From assembly GCA_905193085.1 (NCBI GenBank), contig CAJJNI010000098.1, positions 1 to 8,498 on the forward strand: a stretch of DNA of 8,498 bases. Direction: 5' to 3'. This document shows positions 1 through 7,745 of this stretch, piece by piece (position 1 is the first letter of the stretch; each line of letters begins with the position of its first letter). The DNA comes from an uncultured Lachnospiraceae bacterium (GTDB taxonomy: Bacteria; Bacillota; Clostridia; Lachnospirales; Lachnospiraceae). A program made the position numbers and the translations under genes. Under the pieces are notes generated by a model, which was given only the letters and a program-made list of their open reading frames with translations, had not been told where the DNA came from and did not search any database.

Positions 1-3000
1 CGGGATTTGATGCGGCACTTGATGAAGAGCAGCAGATGAAAGAAGGAAAATATAAAAAAGCTGAAAAATACTATGACAGTATTTTTGAAGGAATTGAGAC
101 AGAATCTCTTCCGCTTCCTGATTTGACAGGAAAAATTCCTAAGAAGGGATACCTTGAGAAAAAGTTAAACATTGCAGAAAAAGCAATTCTTGCCTGCTGT
201 GAAAAAACAGGAGTTACACCAAACATTTTATTTACAGGTCTGTTTGGTATTCTTCTGACAAAATATTCAAACTCAGCAGACAGCCTTTTCGCGACTATCT
301 ATAATGGTAGAAACGATTCCAGGCTTGAAAATACTGTTTGTATGCTTGTAAAAACACTTCCTGTTTATTGCAGTTTTGATACAAAAACTACGATTCAGGC
401 ATATATGGCAGCACTTTCAGAACAGGTTCTGTCATCAATGGCAAATGATATTTTCCCATTTTCTGATATTTGTGCAAAATATGGCTTCAATTCGGATATT
501 GTTTTTGCATATCAGGCAGAACTAAGTGACGATTATCCGATTGGAGATACGATTGCAAAGGGCAGTGACCTTTCACTCGATATGGCAAAAATGCCTATGC
601 TTATACAGGTAAGAGAGTACAATAATGAATATGTGCTTACTGCTGAATACCGCAGCGACATGTACAGCGAAGCATTTGTTGATGGAATACTTGAATCGTA
701 CGAAGCGGCAATGCAATCAATGTTGAAGTCAAAATATATTTCAGAAATTTCTGTTATTTCGCAGAATGGGGTAAATAAAATTGCAGAGTTTAACAACACT
801 GCCTGTGAATATGACAGAAGTAAAACAATTTCAGATATGTTTGATGAGATTGTACAGGCAATACCTGATAATACTGCTGTCGTATATAAAGACAAAAAAT
901 ATACATACAGACAATTAGATGAAATAAGTGACAGACTTGGAAAATACATTGCATCTGCGGGAATTGGAAAAGAAGATGTTGTGTCAATTCTCATTCCTAG
1001 ATGTGAATATATGGCAATAGCACCAATGGGTGTAATTAAAGCAGGTGCGGCATATCAGCCACTTGACCCTACTTATCCGAAAGACAGACTTATGTATATG
1101 CTTGAGGATTCATCTGCAAAACTTCTGATTGCAGACAGAGAACTTCTGCCGCTCGTAGACGGATATAAAGGAGCTGTTTTATATACAGATGAAATTATGC
1201 AGCTTGAAAATACAGATGCAGAGCTTAAAAAACCAGATTTACATGATTTATTTATCTTATTATATACATCAGGTTCAACAGGTGTTCCAAAGGGCTGTAT
1301 GCTTGAATATGGAAATATTACCGCATTCTGCCATTGGTACAGAAAATATTACAGTATAGATTTTAATTCTAAAACAGCAGCATATGCGTCATTTGGTTTT
1401 GATGCATCTATGATGGATATTTACGGTGCAATTACAAACGGTGCACAGCTTCATATTATTCCGGAAGAAATCAGGCTTGATTTTATTGGACTTGAGCGTT
1501 ATTTTGAAGAAAATGGCATCACTCATTCATTTATGACAACTCAGGTAGGAAGACAGTTTGCACTTGAAATGGATTGCAAGAGTCTTAAATATCTTTCAGT
1601 AGGAGGAGAGAAGTTAGTTCCTTGTGAACCGCCGAAAAATTATAAATTTTTTAATGCATATGGACCTACAGAAGCTACAATTTTTACAACAGTATTTGAG
1701 GTTGATAAGTATTATCCAAATGTTCCAATCGGAAAGGCACTCGATAATGTTAAGTTATATGTAACAGATAAATTTGGACATATGCTTCCATATGGTGCCT
1801 GTGGTGAACTTATGATAGCAGGCTGGCAGGTTTCAAGGGGATATCTCAATAAACCAGAGAAAACTGCTGAGGTTTATACAAAGAATATTTATGATGACAC
1901 AGAAGGATATGAAGTGTTATATCATTCAGGTGATGTTGCAAGATATCTTCCTGACGGAAATATTCAGATTATCGGAAGAAAAGACTCTCAGGTAAAAATA
2001 AGAGGCTTTAGAATTGAGCTTTCAGAAGTTGAAGAAGTTATAAGAAGATATAAAGGCATAAAAGATGCAACAGTAGTTGCTTTTGATGAAACAAATGGTG
2101 GAAAATACATTGCGGCATATGTTGTATCTGACAGTGAAATTGATATAAATCAGTTAAATGATTTCATTAAAGAAACAAAGCCTGCTTATATGGTGCCTGC
2201 AGTTACGATGCAGATTGATAAAATTCCACTCAACCAGAATCAGAAGGTTAATAAAAAAGCACTTCCAATGCCGGAGAGAAAAGCAGCAGAAATCATTAAA
2301 CCTGAGAATGGGATTCAGCAGAAATTATTTGACTGTATTGCAGAAGTGCTCGGCTATACAGAATTTGGAATTACGACAGATATTTATGATGCAGGACTGA
2401 CATCAATCAGTGCAATCAAGCTCAACATTCTTATTTCAAAAGCATTTGACATTGTAATGAAGACATCTGATATCAAGAATAATCCTACAATCCAGATGCT
2501 TGAAGGTTTTGTTAAGACTGCCGGAAAAGGAACAAAGAGAGAAGTACAGGAAAATTATCCTCTTACAAATACGCAGGAGGGAATCTTTATTGAATGTACT
2601 GCAAATATGGGTTCGACTATTTACAACATTCCATATCTTTTGAAGCTTGACAAAAAAGTTGATTTAGATAAACTTGCAGCAGCAATTGACAGTACAGTTG
2701 ATGCACATGCATATCTTAAGACACGTCTGTTTATGAATGAAGATGGAGATGTTCTTCAGAAACGAGATGACAAGTTAACATACAAAACACAGATTATAAA
2801 TGGGATGAACAGAGAAACACTTGTTCGACCATACATGCTGTTTAATGAACAGCTTTTCAGATTTGAAATTTACAGAACATGTGATGGAAATTATCTCTTC
2901 CTTGACATTCATCATATAATTGCTGACGGTACATCTCTTGCAATTATAATAAATGATATTAATAAAGCTTACAGCGGACAGGTGCCTGAGACAGAGCAGT

Positions 3001-6000
3001 ATACATCATATGACCTTGCACTTGATAATGCAGATGCTCTTAAGAGTGATGTTTATAAAAATGCAGAGAATTACTATAAATCAGTATTTGAAAATAAAGG
3101 TGGCAGTATAAGCTTTTATCCTGATAAAAATGGAGCTGTTCCATCAGCAGAAAATTACCGCAGAGAGATTCCTGAGATTTCCGTACAGCAGGTAAAAGAT
3201 TTCTGTAAGAAGTACGGAATTACAGAAAATGTATTTTTCATTTCCGCTTTTGGTATTACACTTGGAAAATATAATTTCAAAAATGATGCAGTCTTTACTA
3301 CAATTTATCATGGAAGAAATGATTCAAGACTTGAAAATACAGTAGGTATGCTTGTAAAGACACTTCCTGTTTACTGTGATTTTTCGGGCAGCACAAAAGA
3401 CTGTCTTGGTGATGTTCAGCAGCAGCTTATAAATTCAATGAACAACGATATTTATCCGTTTTCACAGATAAGCCATGAATTTAACATAAAAGCAGATGCA
3501 ATGGTTATTTATCAGGGAGACAATTTTGAATTTGATACAATCGGCGGCGAATATGCACAGGAAGAACCGGTTCAGCTTAATATGGCAAAGGCACCTGTTT
3601 CAATCAGTATTTCAATTGAGAGAAATAAATTTGTCTTTGATATTGAGTACAGAGGTGATATGTACTATGAGGATACCATAAAGTACCTTGCAGACAATCT
3701 TGAAATTGCTGTCGATGGAATATTAAGAGAATATGACCCGTCAGACATAAGACTTATGTTTGAAGAAAAGACAAAGATGCATGATATACCTGAACATTCA
3801 GGAAAAACATTTGTAGATTTGTTCAGGGAAGCAGTTTCAAAATATCCGGACAGACCGGCTGTAAGAGATGGAATTGGTGAGATTACATACAAAGAGCTTG
3901 ACCGAATGTCTGATTACATTGCACAGAAGCTTACCGAAAATGGTTTTGGCAGGGAAAAAGCTGCAGGTATTTTATGCGGTAGAACAAAGGAATTTGCTGT
4001 AGCATATGTCGGTGTTATGAAAGCCGGCGGAGCATATGTTCCTCTCGACCCTGAATATCCGCAGAGCAGAATTGAGTATATGCTTAAAGATTCAGAAGCT
4101 GATAACCTGATTGTAATAAATCAGTACCGCAGTCTGGTTGATTTCTATGACAAAAACATTATCAGTCTTGATGATGTCGCTATAGAAGCAAAAGATTTTG
4201 AACTTTCTGTAGAACTTACATCTCCGAAACCGGAAAATCTTGCATATATGATTTATACATCTGGTTCAACCGGAAAACCAAAGGGTGTTATGATTGAGCA
4301 CAGAAATCTGATGAACCTGATTGAATATATCAGATTATCAAGAAATACCTCACCAGATGATGTTGTTGCAGAATTTGCAAGCTTCTGTTTTGATGCATCT
4401 GTAATAGATTTGTTTGCACCACTTACAGCAGGGGCTGTATTGTGTATTTTGCCGGAGAGCATACGAAAAGATGCAGTTGCTGTTGGCAAATTTATAAAAG
4501 ATGAAAAAATTACTACTGCGACATTCCCTACACAGATGGGTGAGCTTGTTACAGAATTACTTGATGATGCACCATGCCTTAAATTTGTCACACTTGGCGG
4601 TGAGAAATTTAAACATTACAGAAACCGTACATATCAGATGATTAATGGTTACGGTCCGACAGAAAATACAGTATCTTCAACAGAATTCTGGGTTGACAGA
4701 CAGTATGATAACATACCGATTGGAAAATCTCAGAGAAATGTAAGAAGCTATATTGTCGACAATGATTTAAACAGACTTCCTGTCGGAGCGTCAGGTGAAT
4801 TGTGTCATGCCGGCAGACAGATAGCAAGAGGCTATCATAATCTTCCGGAAAAGACTGCTTCTGTATTTGTAGAAAATCCGTTTTCAATATGTGAAGAGGA
4901 TAAACGCCTTTACAGAACAGGTGATATGGTTCGTATGAAAGGTGACGGAAATATAGAATATATTGGCAGAATTGATTCCCAGGTAAAAATAAGAGGATAT
5001 CGTATTGAGCTTGGTGAAATCGAGGGCGCAATTATAAAACATGAGCTTGTAAAAGAGGCCGCTGTTACTGTAATTGAGAAAGCCGGAAATAAGTACATAA
5101 CTGCTTATTATACAGGTGAAAGCATTCCGGAGGAACAGCTTAAGACATTCCTTGAGCCGCTTATTCCTGATTATATGATGCCATCATTCTTCATTTATAT
5201 TGATAAAATGCCTGTAACTCCGGGTGGTAAGATTGATAAAAAAGCACTTCCATCACCGGAAGTAACAGTAAATAATACAAACTATGCAGAGCCTGTAACT
5301 GCTGTTCAGAAAGCACTCTGCGAGATATTTGAAAAAGCACTGGGAATTGAAAGAGCAGGAATAGATGATAACTTCTTTGAAATTGGAGGTTCGTCGCTTA
5401 CTGCATCAAAAGTTGCAGTTATGTGCCTTTCAAAGAATATTTCAATTGTATATGCAGATATTTTCAAATATCCTACAGTCCGCGAGCTTGCAGCAGTAGT
5501 TGATGATGGTGCAGCGCCTGAAAATGCACAGAGTAATAATGAATTTTCAGGTTATAACTATAACAGAATTCAGGGCGTTATCAGTGGAAATGTTGAAGAA
5601 AATGTTGACAGGATAACAAAAGAAGACCTTGGAGATATCATGCTTACAGGCGCGACAGGTTTCCTTGGAATACATATTCTTAAAGCATATCTTGACAATT
5701 ATGATGGAAAAGTTTATTGTCTTGTACGTAAAGGTTCATATGAATCAATGGAAAAACGAATGATGAATATGTTAATGTATTATTTTGATAATCCGTATCA
5801 GGAACTGTTTAAAGAGCGTATTATCTGTGTAGATGGCGATATTACATCAAAAGAACAGGTTGAAAGCTTTTCAGCTTACAAATTCCAGACGCTCATTAAC
5901 TGTGCTGCATGTGTAAAACATTTTGCCGCAGATGATGTTCTGGAAAAAATAAATGTACATGGTGTCGAAAATCTTATCGATTTTTGTAAGAATAACGGAC

Positions 6001-6725
6001 GCAGGCTTATTCAGATTTCTACAGTTTCAGTTGCAGGTGAAGGGGCAGATGGTATTCCACCAATGTCCAGAGTTTTCTGTGAAAATGATTTATACATTGG
6101 ACAGAATATTACTAATGAATATATCCGTACAAAATTCCTTGCAGAAAGAGCTGTACTTGAAGCTGTTTCAAACGGTCTTGATGGAAAAATCATTCGTGTT
6201 GGAAATCTTATGAGCAGAAATTCTGACGGAGAATTTCAGATTAACTTTATAACAAATGGATTCTTACGAAGCCTCAGAGGTTATAAGGCAGTTGGAAAAT
6301 TCCCAATGGGCGGTATGCATGAAATTGCAGAATTATCTCCAATTGATTCAACTGCTCTTGCAGTATTAAGACTTGTGCAGACTGACAGAAGATTTACAGT
6401 ATTTCATGCATGTAACAGCCATCACATTTATATGGCAGATTTGATTTATGCAATGCGTAATTATGGTTTTGATATTGATATTGTAAAAGATGAAGAATTT
6501 GAGGACGCTGTGAAGGAATTTGCTAAGAACAGCAAGGATTCAGATGCTGTATCAGGACTTATTGCATATACTTCACATAATGAAAATGAAATTTATACTA
6601 TGGAATACAGTAACAGATTTACTGCGCAGGTTCTTTACAGACTTGACTATAAATGGCCTGTTACAGATGACAGATATCTTGAAAGTGCAATAGGTGCACT
6701 CGACAGACTTGCGTTTTTTGACTGA
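1..6725 (+). CDS. Bimodular non-ribosomal peptide synthetase with C-terminal thioester reductase, C(partial)-A-T-C-A-T-R, 5' end outside window
   Basis: Cytoplasmic multidomain enzyme that builds a peptide on carrier domains and releases it by NAD(P)H reduction. The frame is open back to base 3, and the residues before the ATG at 36 still align with the matching part of the second C domain, so that ATG is internal and about 200 residues are missing. Numbering from that Met: C1 end ~1-245, its HHxxxDG lying upstream; A1 ~250-745 with YTSGSTGVPKG at 410-420, NAYGPTE and the A10 lysine K737; T1 ~755-825, phosphopantetheine site Ser790 in AGLTSI; C2 ~838-1235 with HHIIADG at 959-965 (catalytic His960); A2 ~1245-1740 with YTSGSTGKPKG at 1407-1417, NGYGPTE and K1732; T2 ~1752-1825, Ser1787 in IGGSSL; R ~1855-2229, an extended short-chain dehydrogenase with TGATGFLG at 1871-1878, Thr1996 and YIRTK (Tyr2029, Lys2033). 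No epimerase, methyltransferase or thioesterase domain is seen. All core motifs are intact, so it should be active. The expected product is a reduced dipeptide (aldehyde or alcohol), possibly N-acylated. Substrates are not established. Confidence 0.96.
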   Translation, partial: GFDAALDEEQQMKEGKYKKAEKYYDSIFEGIETESLPLPDLTGKIPKKGYLEKKLNIAEKAILACCEKTGVTPNILFTGLFGILLTKYSNSADSLFATIYNGRNDSRLENTVCMLVKTLPVYCSFDTKTTIQAYMAALSEQVLSSMANDIFPFSDICAKYGFNSDIVFAYQAELSDDYPIGDTIAKGSDLSLDMAKMPMLIQVREYNNEYVLTAEYRSDMYSEAFVDGILESYEAAMQSMLKSKYISEISVISQNGVNKIAEFNNTACEYDRSKTISDMFDEIVQAIPDNTAVVYKDKKYTYRQLDEISDRLGKYIASAGIGKEDVVSILIPRCEYMAIAPMGVIKAGAAYQPLDPTYPKDRLMYMLEDSSAKLLIADRELLPLVDGYKGAVLYTDEIMQLENTDAELKKPDLHDLFILLYTSGSTGVPKGCMLEYGNITAFCHWYRKYYSIDFNSKTAAYASFGFDASMMDIYGAITNGAQLHIIPEEIRLDFIGLERYFEENGITHSFMTTQVGRQFALEMDCKSLKYLSVGGEKLVPCEPPKNYKFFNAYGPTEATIFTTVFEVDKYYPNVPIGKALDNVKLYVTDKFGHMLPYGACGELMIAGWQVSRGYLNKPEKTAEVYTKNIYDDTEGYEVLYHSGDVARYLPDGNIQIIGRKDSQVKIRGFRIELSEVEEVIRRYKGIKDATVVAFDETNGGKYIAAYVVSDSEIDINQLNDFIKETKPAYMVPAVTMQIDKIPLNQNQKVNKKALPMPERKAAEIIKPENGIQQKLFDCIAEVLGYTEFGITTDIYDAGLTSISAIKLNILISKAFDIVMKTSDIKNNPTIQMLEGFVKTAGKGTKREVQENYPLTNTQEGIFIECTANMGSTIYNIPYLLKLDKKVDLDKLAAAIDSTVDAHAYLKTRLFMNEDGDVLQKRDDKLTYKTQIINGMNRETLVRPYMLFNEQLFRFEIYRTCDGNYLFLDIHHIIADGTSLAIIINDINKAYSGQVPETEQYTSYDLALDNADALKSDVYKNAENYYKSVFENKGGSISFYPDKNGAVPSAENYRREIPEISVQQVKDFCKKYGITENVFFISAFGITLGKYNFKNDAVFTTIYHGRNDSRLENTVGMLVKTLPVYCDFSGSTKDCLGDVQQQLINSMNNDIYPFSQISHEFNIKADAMVIYQGDNFEFDTIGGEYAQEEPVQLNMAKAPVSISISIERNKFVFDIEYRGDMYYEDTIKYLADNLEIAVDGILREYDPSDIRLMFEEKTKMHDIPEHSGKTFVDLFREAVSKYPDRPAVRDGIGEITYKELDRMSDYIAQKLTENGFGREKAAGILCGRTKEFAVAYVGVMKAGGAYVPLDPEYPQSRIEYMLKDSEADNLIVINQYRSLVDFYDKNIISLDDVAIEAKDFELSVELTSPKPENLAYMIYTSGSTGKPKGVMIEHRNLMNLIEYIRLSRNTSPDDVVAEFASFCFDASVIDLFAPLTAGAVLCILPESIRKDAVAVGKFIKDEKITTATFPTQMGELVTELLDDAPCLKFVTLGGEKFKHYRNRTYQMINGYGPTENTVSSTEFWVDRQYDNIPIGKSQRNVRSYIVDNDLNRLPVGASGELCHAGRQIARGYHNLPEKTASVFVENPFSICEEDKRLYRTGDMVRMKGDGNIEYIGRIDSQVKIRGYRIELGEIEGAIIKHELVKEAAVTVIEKAGNKYITAYYTGESIPEEQLKTFLEPLIPDYMMPSFFIYIDKMPVTPGGKIDKKALPSPEVTVNNTNYAEPVTAVQKALCEIFEKALGIERAGIDDNFFEIGGSSLTASKVAVMCLSKNISIVYADIFKYPTVRELAAVVDDGAAPENAQSNNEFSGYNYNRIQGVISGNVEENVDRITKEDLGDIMLTGATGFLGIHILKAYLDNYDGKVYCLVRKGSYESMEKRMMNMLMYYFDNPYQELFKERIICVDGDITSKEQVESFSAYKFQTLINCAACVKHFAADDVLEKINVHGVENLIDFCKNNGRRLIQISTVSVAGEGADGIPPMSRVFCENDLYIGQNITNEYIRTKFLAERAVLEAVSNGLDGKIIRVGNLMSRNSDGEFQINFITNGFLRSLRGYKAVGKFPMGGMHEIAELSPIDSTALAVLRLVQTDRRFTVFHACNSHHIYMADLIYAMRNYGFDIDIVKDEEFEDAVKEFAKNSKDSDAVSGLIAYTSHNENEIYTMEYSNRFTAQVLYRLDYKWPVTDDRYLESAIGALDRLAFFD
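6661..6725 (+). repeat. 3' end of the NRPS gene, intact unit of a degenerate tandem repeat
   Basis: These 65 bases encode the last residues of the reductase domain and the TGA stop. They recur, diverged, at 6729-6795. By hand alignment about 56 of 65 bases match, with one 2-base insertion in the second unit. This copy is in frame with the NRPS. Confidence 0.85.
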
Positions 6726-6728
6726 TTA

Positions 6729-6795
6729 TTACAGATGACACAGTTATCTTAAAAGTGCAGCAGGAGCGCTCGACGGACTTATGTTTTTTGACTGA
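6729..6795 (+). pseudogene. Degenerate, frameshifted duplicate of the NRPS 3' end
   Basis: This follows the NRPS stop by three bases. The first ten bases equal 6661-6670, then two bases are inserted near 6739-6742, and the rest matches 6671-6725 at a 70-base offset with nine mismatches. After the insertion the old frame reads YLKSAAGALDGLMFFD-stop, against YLESAIGALDRLAFFD-stop in the NRPS. It is therefore a recognisable relic of the reductase C-terminus rather than random similarity. It has no start of its own and is probably untranslated. It could come from local slippage or tandem duplication, or it could be the last remnant of a second reductase-ended gene deleted by recombination. The sequence does not decide which. 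Confidence 0.8.
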
Positions 6796-6807
6796 TTTAG
6801 ATTTTAT

Positions 6808-6812
6808 GGAGG
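6808..6812 (+). promoter_or_regulatory. Ribosome binding site that fixes the STAS gene start
   Basis: GGAGG lies 8 bases before the ATG at 6821. This favours that start over the GTG at 6755, which falls inside the NRPS-tail repeat, and over the ATG at 6806, which overlaps the site itself. Confidence 0.8.
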
Positions 6813-6820
6813 AAATATTA

Positions 6821-7120
6821 ATGGAAATAATAAGTAAAAAAGAAGAAAACAAAGTAACTATGGAAATTGTCGGCTGGCTTGATACACAGACAGCGCCTGA
6901 GCTTGAAGAAGCTCTTTCAAATCTTGATGACAGCACTACAAGTCTTGTATTTGACTTTGCAAAGCTTGAATATATTTCATCAGCAGGATTACGTCAGGTA
7001 ATTTCTGCCTACAAAAAAATGGCTGGCAAAGAAGGTTTTAAAATAATAAATATTTCTGATGAAGTATATGATGTTTTCAAGCTTACAGGATTTGATAAGA
7101 AAATTCAGATAGAGAGATAA
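6821..7120 (+). CDS. STAS-domain anti-anti-sigma factor (SpoIIAA/RsbV type)
   Basis: A 99-residue protein, about the family's usual size for a single STAS domain. In partner-switching systems such a protein, when unphosphorylated, binds the anti-sigma kinase and frees the sigma factor; the kinase inactivates it by phosphorylating one serine. The signature is DFAKLEYISSAGLR at residues 45-58. Aligned with the SpoIIAA motif DSSGLG, the phosphorylation site is Ser54 (codon 6980-6982). The usual Asp before it is Ser53 here, as in many STAS proteins. The N-terminal strand has the familiar GWLDTQTAPELEEAL pattern. The ATG at 6821 is chosen for its GGAGG site; the frame stays open upstream to 6722, but that part is the NRPS-tail relic. 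An anti-sigma ATPase follows at 7325, its likely partner. The target sigma factor is not in the window. Family call firm; link to NRPS control inferred. Confidence 0.93.
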   Translation: MEIISKKEENKVTMEIVGWLDTQTAPELEEALSNLDDSTTSLVFDFAKLEYISSAGLRQVISAYKKMAGKEGFKIINISDEVYDVFKLTGFDKKIQIER

Positions 7121-7123
7121 AAA

Positions 7124-7164
7124 GTCTTTCACCCACCTATGAGCAAGCTCATGTGGGTTTAGAC
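7124..7164 (+). terminator. Hairpin directly after the STAS gene, possible weak terminator or attenuator
   Basis: ACCCAC (7131-7136) pairs with GTGGGT (7153-7158), and ATGAGC (7139-7144) with GCTCAT (7147-7152), leaving a CT bulge on the 5' side. An outer GTCT/AGAC pairing (7124-7127 with 7161-7164) extends the stem. Only a short ATTTTG follows, so as an intrinsic terminator it is imperfect. It could cause partial termination, which would lower anti-sigma and transferase transcription relative to the STAS gene, or it could stabilise the upstream mRNA. Confidence 0.5.
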
Positions 7165-7194
7165 ATTTTGACCCTGGCATCATTAAAAATAACA

Positions 7195-7224
7195 GGCTCC
7201 CGATTCAGAATAGTATCGGGAGCC
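7195..7224. repeat. Perfect 10-bp inverted repeat with 10-base loop
   Basis: GGCTCCCGAT (7195-7204) is the exact reverse complement of ATCGGGAGCC (7215-7224). It is GC-rich in an AT-rich setting, so it should form a stable stem. No T run follows on the + strand. Read on the - strand, TGTTATTTTTAATG follows the stem, so its polarity fits a terminator for leftward transcription better, although no leftward gene is visible to need one. It may also be part of an interspersed repeat. Confidence 0.8.
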
Positions 7225-7250
7225 TCAGGCAATTCTTAAGAATATCTGAG
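7224..7250. repeat. 12-bp perfect palindrome nested in a second inverted repeat, possible operator or stem
   Basis: ATTCTTAAGAAT (7232-7243) is self-complementary and is flanked by CTCAG (7224-7228) and CTGAG (7246-7250), which also pair. It lies 75-101 bases before the anti-sigma gene and touches the preceding hairpin. A dimeric-regulator site or an mRNA stem are both possible. I see no convincing -35/-10 pair beside it, so a promoter role is unproven. Confidence 0.55.
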
Positions 7251-7314
7251 ATTTATGGGAACATGCAGCAAATTGCGTATGTATGAATATCAGTGAATCA
7301 TTGAGAAAGTTTAT

Positions 7315-7319
7315 AGGAG
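7315..7319 (+). promoter_or_regulatory. Ribosome binding site that fixes the anti-sigma gene start
   Basis: AGGAG lies 5 bases before the ATG at 7325. The earlier in-frame ATG at 7283 has no purine-rich site in front of it, so 7325 is taken as the start. Confidence 0.75.
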
Positions 7320-7324
7320 ATAAA

Positions 7325-7744
7325 ATGGAACAGTTTGATGATATTACAATGCCTGCTGTAAAACAGCGCGATAAATATATGGAATTGTCCTGTAATTTAT
7401 CACAATTAAAAAAAATAAGAGAATGTGTGTTCGAACTTTCGGTTGGAGATACGATAAAGAAGAAAATATTTCTTGCATGTGAAGAAATATTTTCGAATAT
7501 TGCAAATTATTCAGGAGCAGATTGTGTACAGTTTGGCTGTAATAAAAATGAAGATAAAATAAATGTTATTTTTATTGATAACGGAAAAGTTTTCAATCCG
7601 CTTGAAAGTAAGATTGAAAAGGACTTTGAAGATTTTGATGAAGGCGGAATGGGAATCAGCCTTGTAAAACAATTGTGTTCCGATATAAGTTACCGAAACA
7701 CTGACGGAAAAAATATTCTCAGTCTTGAATTTATGGAAAAGTAA
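7325..7744 (+). CDS. Anti-sigma factor ATPase/serine kinase (RsbW/SpoIIAB type, HATPase_c_2)
   Basis: A 139-residue GHKL-fold protein, within the usual family size. Members bind a sigma factor and hold it inactive; with ATP they phosphorylate the partner STAS protein. Visible motifs are the N box CEEIFSNIANYS (residues 52-63; catalytic-base candidate Glu54, Mg-binding Asn58), the G1 box IDNGKVFNP (84-92, Asp85 and Gly87) and the G2 box EGGMGISLVKQL (106-117), followed by DGKNILSLEF typical of the last strand. No membrane segment or extra domain is present. It pairs naturally with the STAS gene at 6821, though a 204-base structured gap separates them where such pairs more often sit close together or overlap. 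It ends 1 base before the phosphopantetheinyl transferase start, so those two are very likely cotranscribed and translationally coupled. Whether it controls a sigma factor or another target cannot be seen here. Confidence 0.92.
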   Translation: MEQFDDITMPAVKQRDKYMELSCNLSQLKKIRECVFELSVGDTIKKKIFLACEEIFSNIANYSGADCVQFGCNKNEDKINVIFIDNGKVFNPLESKIEKDFEDFDEGGMGISLVKQLCSDISYRNTDGKNILSLEFMEK

Positions 7745-7745
7745 A

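Noticed and set aside
36..38. ATG at 36 as the NRPS start
   Set aside because: The frame is open before it, the residues from base 3 onwards align with the equivalent place in the second C domain, and a C domain starting here would lack its HHxxxDG.
6713..6725. Six-T run before the NRPS stop as a programmed frameshift into the STAS frame
   Set aside because: A -1 slip meets TGA at once (6719-6721) and a +1 slip meets a stop within a few codons, so no fusion protein results.
6755..6757. GTG start for the STAS protein
   Set aside because: It lies inside the NRPS-tail relic and lacks a ribosome site, whereas the ATG at 6821 has GGAGG at ideal spacing and yields a standard-length domain.
6989..7183. 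Leftward 64-residue open frame over the STAS 3' end and the hairpin
   Set aside because: It is antisense to a clear gene, has no recognisable domain, and is best explained as chance; the other leftward frames across the NRPS and regulator genes are shadows in the same way.
7168..7190. TTGACC with the downstream AAAAAT as a promoter for the anti-sigma gene
   Set aside because: The spacing is about 10 bases, far short of the usual 16-18, and nothing resembling a -10 box sits at the right distance.
7195..7224. Hairpin as a rightward intrinsic terminator
   Set aside because: No T run follows on the + strand, so it is recorded as an inverted repeat instead.
7283..7285. ATG start for the anti-sigma protein
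   Set aside because: No ribosome site precedes it and it would add 14 residues; AGGAG before 7325 is much better.
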